DNA of 9,532 bases from Ruminiclostridium sp. Its GTDB lineage: Bacteria > Bacillota_A > Clostridia > Oscillospirales > Ruminococcaceae. Shown one piece after another: positions 5,221 to 9,532 of this stretch. Positions within the stretch are counted from its first letter, which is position 1; each line of letters begins with the position of its first letter. The translations under genes were made by a program, and so were the position numbers. The notes under the pieces are model-generated. The model saw only the letters and a program-made list of their open reading frames with translations. It made no database searches and was not told where the DNA came from. The DNA is taken from NCBI GenBank assembly GCA_017550775.1, contig JAFZOA010000301.1, forward strand, positions 1 through 9,532, given 5' to 3'.

Positions 5221-8200
5221 ATGGAGTTTATCAGAAATTTTCAGAAAAAAGCAGCAGAGCGCCCGAATGATATAGCATTGAGCAACTGCGGAGATACAGT
5301 CATCACATATCACGAGCTGGATGAAATGTCCGGCAGAGTGTATCGTTATCTCAAAGAGCATGGTATTGGCAGGGAAGATTTTGTCAATATTCTGCTTCCG
5401 AGAGGTGTAGAACCGCTTATTGCCGTTATTGGTGTCTGGAAAGCGGGTGCGGCTTTTGTGCTGCTTGAGGATAATTATCCCGCCGAGCGTGTAGCTTTCA
5501 TACAAAAAGACTGCGGCTGTAAGCTTATACTGGACAGCATTGTATGGCAGGAAATATTACAATACGAGCCGCTGCCCGGATTTGAAGAACCCGATGACCA
5601 CGACGCGGCTTTTGCTGTATATACGTCAGGCTCCACAGGAAATCCGAAGGGTGTACTGCATGAATACGGGAATATTGACCTTATAGCCAAATCACTCACA
5701 ATAGATCTTTCATGCTTCGGTATGATCGCACCGCTTAATTTTGTAGCTTCACTGATTATATTCTGCCTTCTGATCAGCAAAGGCGGAAGAATTTATGTCA
5801 TTCCGTTTGAAACGCTCAAAAATCCGCCTGCACTGATAAATTGCTTTAGCAGCAACAATATTACGGAAACTTTTTGCGCACCGTCCATATATGCGTTGTT
5901 CAGACAGATTCCCGGACTTCAAGTTATTTTTGTGTCCTCCGAGCCTGCTTACGGTATATGGTCTGATTCCGCCGAGCTTTCGGTATATAATGTATATGCT
6001 ATGAGCGAGAGCGGCTTTATCATCACAGCCGCAAAGCTTGATACGCCCAACGAGACTGCTCCTATCGGAAAGCCTCAGTTTGAACTTGATATTTCTCTGA
6101 AGGATGAAGAAGGCAATACCGTCGCAGACGGCGAAGCAGGCGAGATATGCTTCCCGGCGCCGTTTGTCCGCGGTTATATCAATCATCCCAACGAGACGGA
6201 GACCGCTTTTTCGGGTGGTATTTTCCACACCCGCGATCTCGGAAAAAGACTCCCGAACGGCGATCTAATAGTTATCGGGCGTATAGACGATATGATAAAG
6301 ATCAACGGAAACCGCGTTGAACCTGCCGAGATCGAAAATACGTTCCGACGGATAACGGGAATGAAGCAGGTAATTGCAAAAGGCTTTTCCGAGGGAGAAA
6401 ACGCATTTGTCTGTGTTTACTATGCCGATAATGCCGAGATAAACACGGAACAGGTGCGCACGGAAATGATGAAGACACTTCCATATTATATGATACCCTC
6501 CCGGTTCATTCAGCTTGACACACTTCCGCGCACGCGGAGCGGGAAGCTCAGCCGCCGCCTGCTGCCGAAACCCGAAACAGAAACTGTCCGCACCACATAT
6601 ACCGCACCCGCTAACCCAACGGAAAAGATGCTGTGTGACAGTATGGCACAGATCCTCGGACTTACGATTGTCGGCGCTGACGAGGATTTCTACGAGCTCG
6701 GAGGAAGCTCTGTTTCCTCGATGAAGCTTATCGCTTCCTGCCCGCTCGAAGGACTGGATATCGGTATGATTTTTGCAGGGAGAACTCCTCAGAAGATCGC
6801 GTCACTGTATCTTGAAACGAGAATGTCCGCAGCTTCGGAATCGCTTATCCTCGACGACCCGCAGAGAAAATTCCCGCTTACGCAGACACAGCTCGGCATT
6901 TATATGGAATGCGAGAGACGCGAGGGCGAAGCTGTATATAACAATCCTTACCTTTCGCGTTTCCCCGCAGATACACCGCCCGAAAAGTTGCGTAATGCAG
7001 CAGAGGCGGCAGTAAAGGCTCACCCGGGATTGTTTGCGCGTATAGTGACCGGCGACGACGGAATGCCGGCTATGATCTACTGCCCGGAATTATCCGATAC
7101 ACTCCTGTGCAATATTACCAAAACCACCGAAGAGAGATTCGCGCTTCAGAAAGAAACGCTTGTGAAACCGTTCAACATAAAAGCAGACCGCCTTTTCAGA
7201 CTTGAGATTTTTACAACGGAAGCCGCAGTCTATCTGTTTATGGATTTCCACCATATCGTTTATGACGGTACCTCGGCTCATATACTGATGAATGATATGA
7301 TCACCGCGTGGAACGGCAATGCACTCGAAACGGAGAAGTACACCGCATATCATTGCGCACTCGATGAAAAAGCAGCAAGAGAAACACAGCTTTATCAGCG
7401 CGCAAAAACGTGGTATCTCGAACGTTTCGGCGAAACTGAGTCAGTGGCGCTTCCGGAGGGCGATGTCAAAGAAAAGGAATTATCTTACGAAGAAATAAAA
7501 GCGGAACTCGACGTCTCGCCGGAAGAGCTTCACGCGTTCTGTGAAAAGCATAAAATAACGGAAAACATTGCAACGAACGCCGCTTTCGGGTTTCTTCTCT
7601 CCGCGTACACCCGAAGAAGTGACGTTGCTTTCACGACCATATATAACGGCAGAAAAGACATGCGTACAGACCGTACGGTTTCCATGCTCGTAAAGACTCT
7701 GCCCGTACTGTGCAGGACGGCGGGAGCGATTATGGTAAAGGAATATCTTTCCGCGTTGAAGGAGCAGCTTCTCGGAGCTATGGCAAACGACATCTTCTCG
7801 TTCGCCGAGGTCGCCGCCGCAACCGGAATAAGCAGCGATGTTCTGTTCGCGTGGCAGGATGAGATGCATGACGATTCAAGTCTGAGAAGCATGGGAGCTG
7901 TACGTGAGAAACTACCGTTCAACGCTACCGGTGATGCTCTGAGCATTGACCTTGTTTCGGCACAGGGAAAGCTCGTAATGGAAATTCAATTCCACAGGAA
8001 TAAGTACAGCGAAGCGTATATTGAAACCATGGCACGGTGTTATGGAAATGTACTGCGCGGTGTGATGTCAAAGGAGCGCCTTGATGAGATCAGTCTCGTT
8101 TCCGGCGAGGAAGAAGAAAAGATACTCTCGCTCTCAAAAGGCGAAACTCTCGACTACGACAAGCGCGGAACATGGGTCGATCTGTTCAGATCGCAGGCGG

Positions 8201-9532
8201 AGAAAACGTCCGAATGCAATGCCATAACTGACAGCGAGGGCAGCTTTACTTATCGTGAGCTTGACAGGGTATCCGACAGCATTGCGGCATACCTGCTCGA
8301 TAGCGGCGTGAAGCCGAACACATTTGTTGCAATAAAAATGGGACGCTCGAAGCTGTTTACCGCTGCTGTTCTTGGCATACACAAGGCGGGCGCTGCATAT
8401 CTCCCGATCGACGCGGACTACCCCGAGGAACGCATTTCGTATATGCTCGAAGATTCGGAAGCAAGCATAGTACTTACCGAAGATGCGGTCAGATCTGCAA
8501 TAGCCAGATATGAAAACGCAAAGCCGATAAATCTTGCAGAAAACGGAAGTCTTGCATATATGATCTACACCTCCGGCTCCACCGGAAAACCCAAGGGCGT
8601 TATGATTCCCCACAGGGCAATGCTCAACTTCGTTCATTTCATACGCTATCGCTGGAAGCTCACCGAGAACAGCCGTATCGCCTGCCATTCAAACTTCTCG
8701 TTCGACGCGTCGGTAGAGGATCTCTATCCTGCGCTGACTGTCGGAGGATGTGTGTTTATCGTGCCTGAAAAGGAGCGTCACGACATTTTTGAAATGAGAA
8801 AATACATCCGCTTAAACGACATAAACGGCGGAAGCTATTCCACGCAGTTCGGACAGCTTCTTGCAAGCGATGAAGTGCTCGATGTCGATTATCTCTGCGT
8901 CGGCGGTGAGGCTATGACAGTCATTCCCAACGCTCGCGGTCCTGTCTATAACGCATACGGTCCAACGGAATTTACAGTTGACGCGACATACTTTGAACTT
9001 GACAAATCGAGAAAATACGATAATATTCCGATAGGAACGCCGCTGGCAAACTGCTATGCTTTCATCGTCGGGCTTCACGGCGAGCTTCTTCCTCGCGGTA
9101 TTGCGGGTGAACTGTGCCTTGCGGGGCCGCAGATAGCTAAGGGCTACTGGAAGCGTGAAGATCTCACAGCGGAGAAATTCGTGTACTGCCCGTATCTCGA
9201 AGGTCAGAAAATGTACCGCACGGGAGACCTTGCACGGTACAACGAGGAAGGTCAGCTTGAATATCTCGGACGAATCGACACGCAGGTCAAGCTGAGAGGA
9301 TTCCGTATCGAGCTCGGCGAGATAGAAAGCAGAGCAAGCCAGTTCGCCGGTATCAAGTCTGCTGCCGCCAATGTCCGCAAGGATTATCTTGTTCTGTATT
9401 ACACATCCGAAAACGAGATAGAGAGCAGTGTGCTGAAAGCATTCCTGTCCGAAAGTCTGACCGAATACATGGTTCCGTCGGTATATATGAGACTTCCCGA
9501 AATGCCTATGACACCCAACGGTAAGATCGACA
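5221..9532 (+). CDS. nonribosomal peptide synthetase (A-T-C-A...), runs off right edge
   Basis: Multidomain enzyme building a peptide on carrier domains; 1437 codons are visible. A1 (about 1-450): A3 YTSGSTGNPKG (134-144), A7 FHTRDL, A8 GRIDDMIKINGNR, A10 lysine K442. Two key sites are abnormal: FVAS (174-177) stands where FDAS is usual, and the A5 motif reads YAMSE instead of YGPTE. T1 (about 455-530): LGGSS, with S497 as phosphopantetheine site. C (about 550-975): PLTQTQLGIY opening and intact HHIVYDG (677-683); the C5-like SMLVKTLP has Lys for the common Asn. A2 (about 980 to edge): YTSGSTGKPKG, NFSFDASVED, YNAYGPTE, MYRTGDL, GRIDTQVKLRGFR, and NGKID at the very end. My reading of the ten A2 specificity residues is D, A, E, S, C, G, A, V, D, K, tentatively a basic residue such as Lys or Orn. 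The following T domain and any release domain lie outside. Starting with A-T makes A1-T1 a loading module. Start: ATG with GGAGG six bases upstream and a strong promoter. Confidence 0.95.
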   Translation, partial: MEFIRNFQKKAAERPNDIALSNCGDTVITYHELDEMSGRVYRYLKEHGIGREDFVNILLPRGVEPLIAVIGVWKAGAAFVLLEDNYPAERVAFIQKDCGCKLILDSIVWQEILQYEPLPGFEEPDDHDAAFAVYTSGSTGNPKGVLHEYGNIDLIAKSLTIDLSCFGMIAPLNFVASLIIFCLLISKGGRIYVIPFETLKNPPALINCFSSNNITETFCAPSIYALFRQIPGLQVIFVSSEPAYGIWSDSAELSVYNVYAMSESGFIITAAKLDTPNETAPIGKPQFELDISLKDEEGNTVADGEAGEICFPAPFVRGYINHPNETETAFSGGIFHTRDLGKRLPNGDLIVIGRIDDMIKINGNRVEPAEIENTFRRITGMKQVIAKGFSEGENAFVCVYYADNAEINTEQVRTEMMKTLPYYMIPSRFIQLDTLPRTRSGKLSRRLLPKPETETVRTTYTAPANPTEKMLCDSMAQILGLTIVGADEDFYELGGSSVSSMKLIASCPLEGLDIGMIFAGRTPQKIASLYLETRMSAASESLILDDPQRKFPLTQTQLGIYMECERREGEAVYNNPYLSRFPADTPPEKLRNAAEAAVKAHPGLFARIVTGDDGMPAMIYCPELSDTLLCNITKTTEERFALQKETLVKPFNIKADRLFRLEIFTTEAAVYLFMDFHHIVYDGTSAHILMNDMITAWNGNALETEKYTAYHCALDEKAARETQLYQRAKTWYLERFGETESVALPEGDVKEKELSYEEIKAELDVSPEELHAFCEKHKITENIATNAAFGFLLSAYTRRSDVAFTTIYNGRKDMRTDRTVSMLVKTLPVLCRTAGAIMVKEYLSALKEQLLGAMANDIFSFAEVAAATGISSDVLFAWQDEMHDDSSLRSMGAVREKLPFNATGDALSIDLVSAQGKLVMEIQFHRNKYSEAYIETMARCYGNVLRGVMSKERLDEISLVSGEEEEKILSLSKGETLDYDKRGTWVDLFRSQAEKTSECNAITDSEGSFTYRELDRVSDSIAAYLLDSGVKPNTFVAIKMGRSKLFTAAVLGIHKAGAAYLPIDADYPEERISYMLEDSEASIVLTEDAVRSAIARYENAKPINLAENGSLAYMIYTSGSTGKPKGVMIPHRAMLNFVHFIRYRWKLTENSRIACHSNFSFDASVEDLYPALTVGGCVFIVPEKERHDIFEMRKYIRLNDINGGSYSTQFGQLLASDEVLDVDYLCVGGEAMTVIPNARGPVYNAYGPTEFTVDATYFELDKSRKYDNIPIGTPLANCYAFIVGLHGELLPRGIAGELCLAGPQIAKGYWKREDLTAEKFVYCPYLEGQKMYRTGDLARYNEEGQLEYLGRIDTQVKLRGFRIELGEIESRASQFAGIKSAAANVRKDYLVLYYTSENEIESSVLKAFLSESLTEYMVPSVYMRLPEMPMTPNGKID

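Noticed and set aside
5749..6228. Minus-strand open frames across the NRPS (also 7480-7946, 8134-8688 and 8812-9078)
   Set aside because: They lie antisense to continuous NRPS domains with intact motifs and have no start signals of their own.
1..9532. CRISPR arrays, rRNA, tRNA or insertion sequences
   Set aside because: No regularly spaced repeats, no tRNA-like cloverleaf and no transposase frame were seen on reading both strands.

Overview
The window looks like DNA from a gut- or rumen-type Clostridia (Bacillota; Ruminococcus or Oscillospiraceae-like is my guess). The reasons are strong AGGAGG-type ribosome binding sites, consensus sigma-A promoters with 17-bp spacers, moderate GC, and an accessory gene set (MobA/MobL relaxase, DUF3847, DUF927-type ATPase, excisionase-like HTH, DUF6076) typical of mobilizable elements in that group. 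The species assignment is inference, and nothing here fixes it.

Left part (1-3341, leftward): a mobilization/replication operon. In transcription order it has a 68-aa excisionase-like HTH protein, a doubtful 50-aa ORF lying in a GGTGAC-repeat-rich gap, a 627-aa DUF927-like P-loop ATPase, a 114-aa DUF3847 protein, and an N-terminal fragment of a MOBQ (MobA/MobL) relaxase that runs off the left edge. Between the DUF3847 gene and the relaxase (about 525-645) is a hairpin cluster. It includes a hairpin followed by TAAGTGCGCC, which matches the nic consensus of RSF1010/MOBQ oriTs, so I call it oriT.

Centre (3342-5220): back-to-back promoters share one palindrome that contains both -35 boxes. One drives the mob operon leftward and the other drives a DUF6076 zinc-finger protein rightward. 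A 39-bp imperfect tandem duplication covers the start of the rightward transcript. Downstream of DUF6076 lie about 480 bp without a gene, filled with inverted repeats and terminator-like structures and ending in a near-perfect promoter.

Right part (5221-9532, rightward): the first 1437 codons of a nonribosomal peptide synthetase, open at the right edge, with layout A1-T1-C-A2. A2 is canonical. A1 lacks the conserved Asp that holds the substrate amino group and has a degenerate A5 motif, so it may load something other than an ordinary alpha-amino acid, or be impaired.

Together, the window is the junction of a conjugatively mobilizable element and a biosynthetic gene cluster. Whether the NRPS is cargo of the element or a chromosomal neighbour cannot be decided from this sequence alone.
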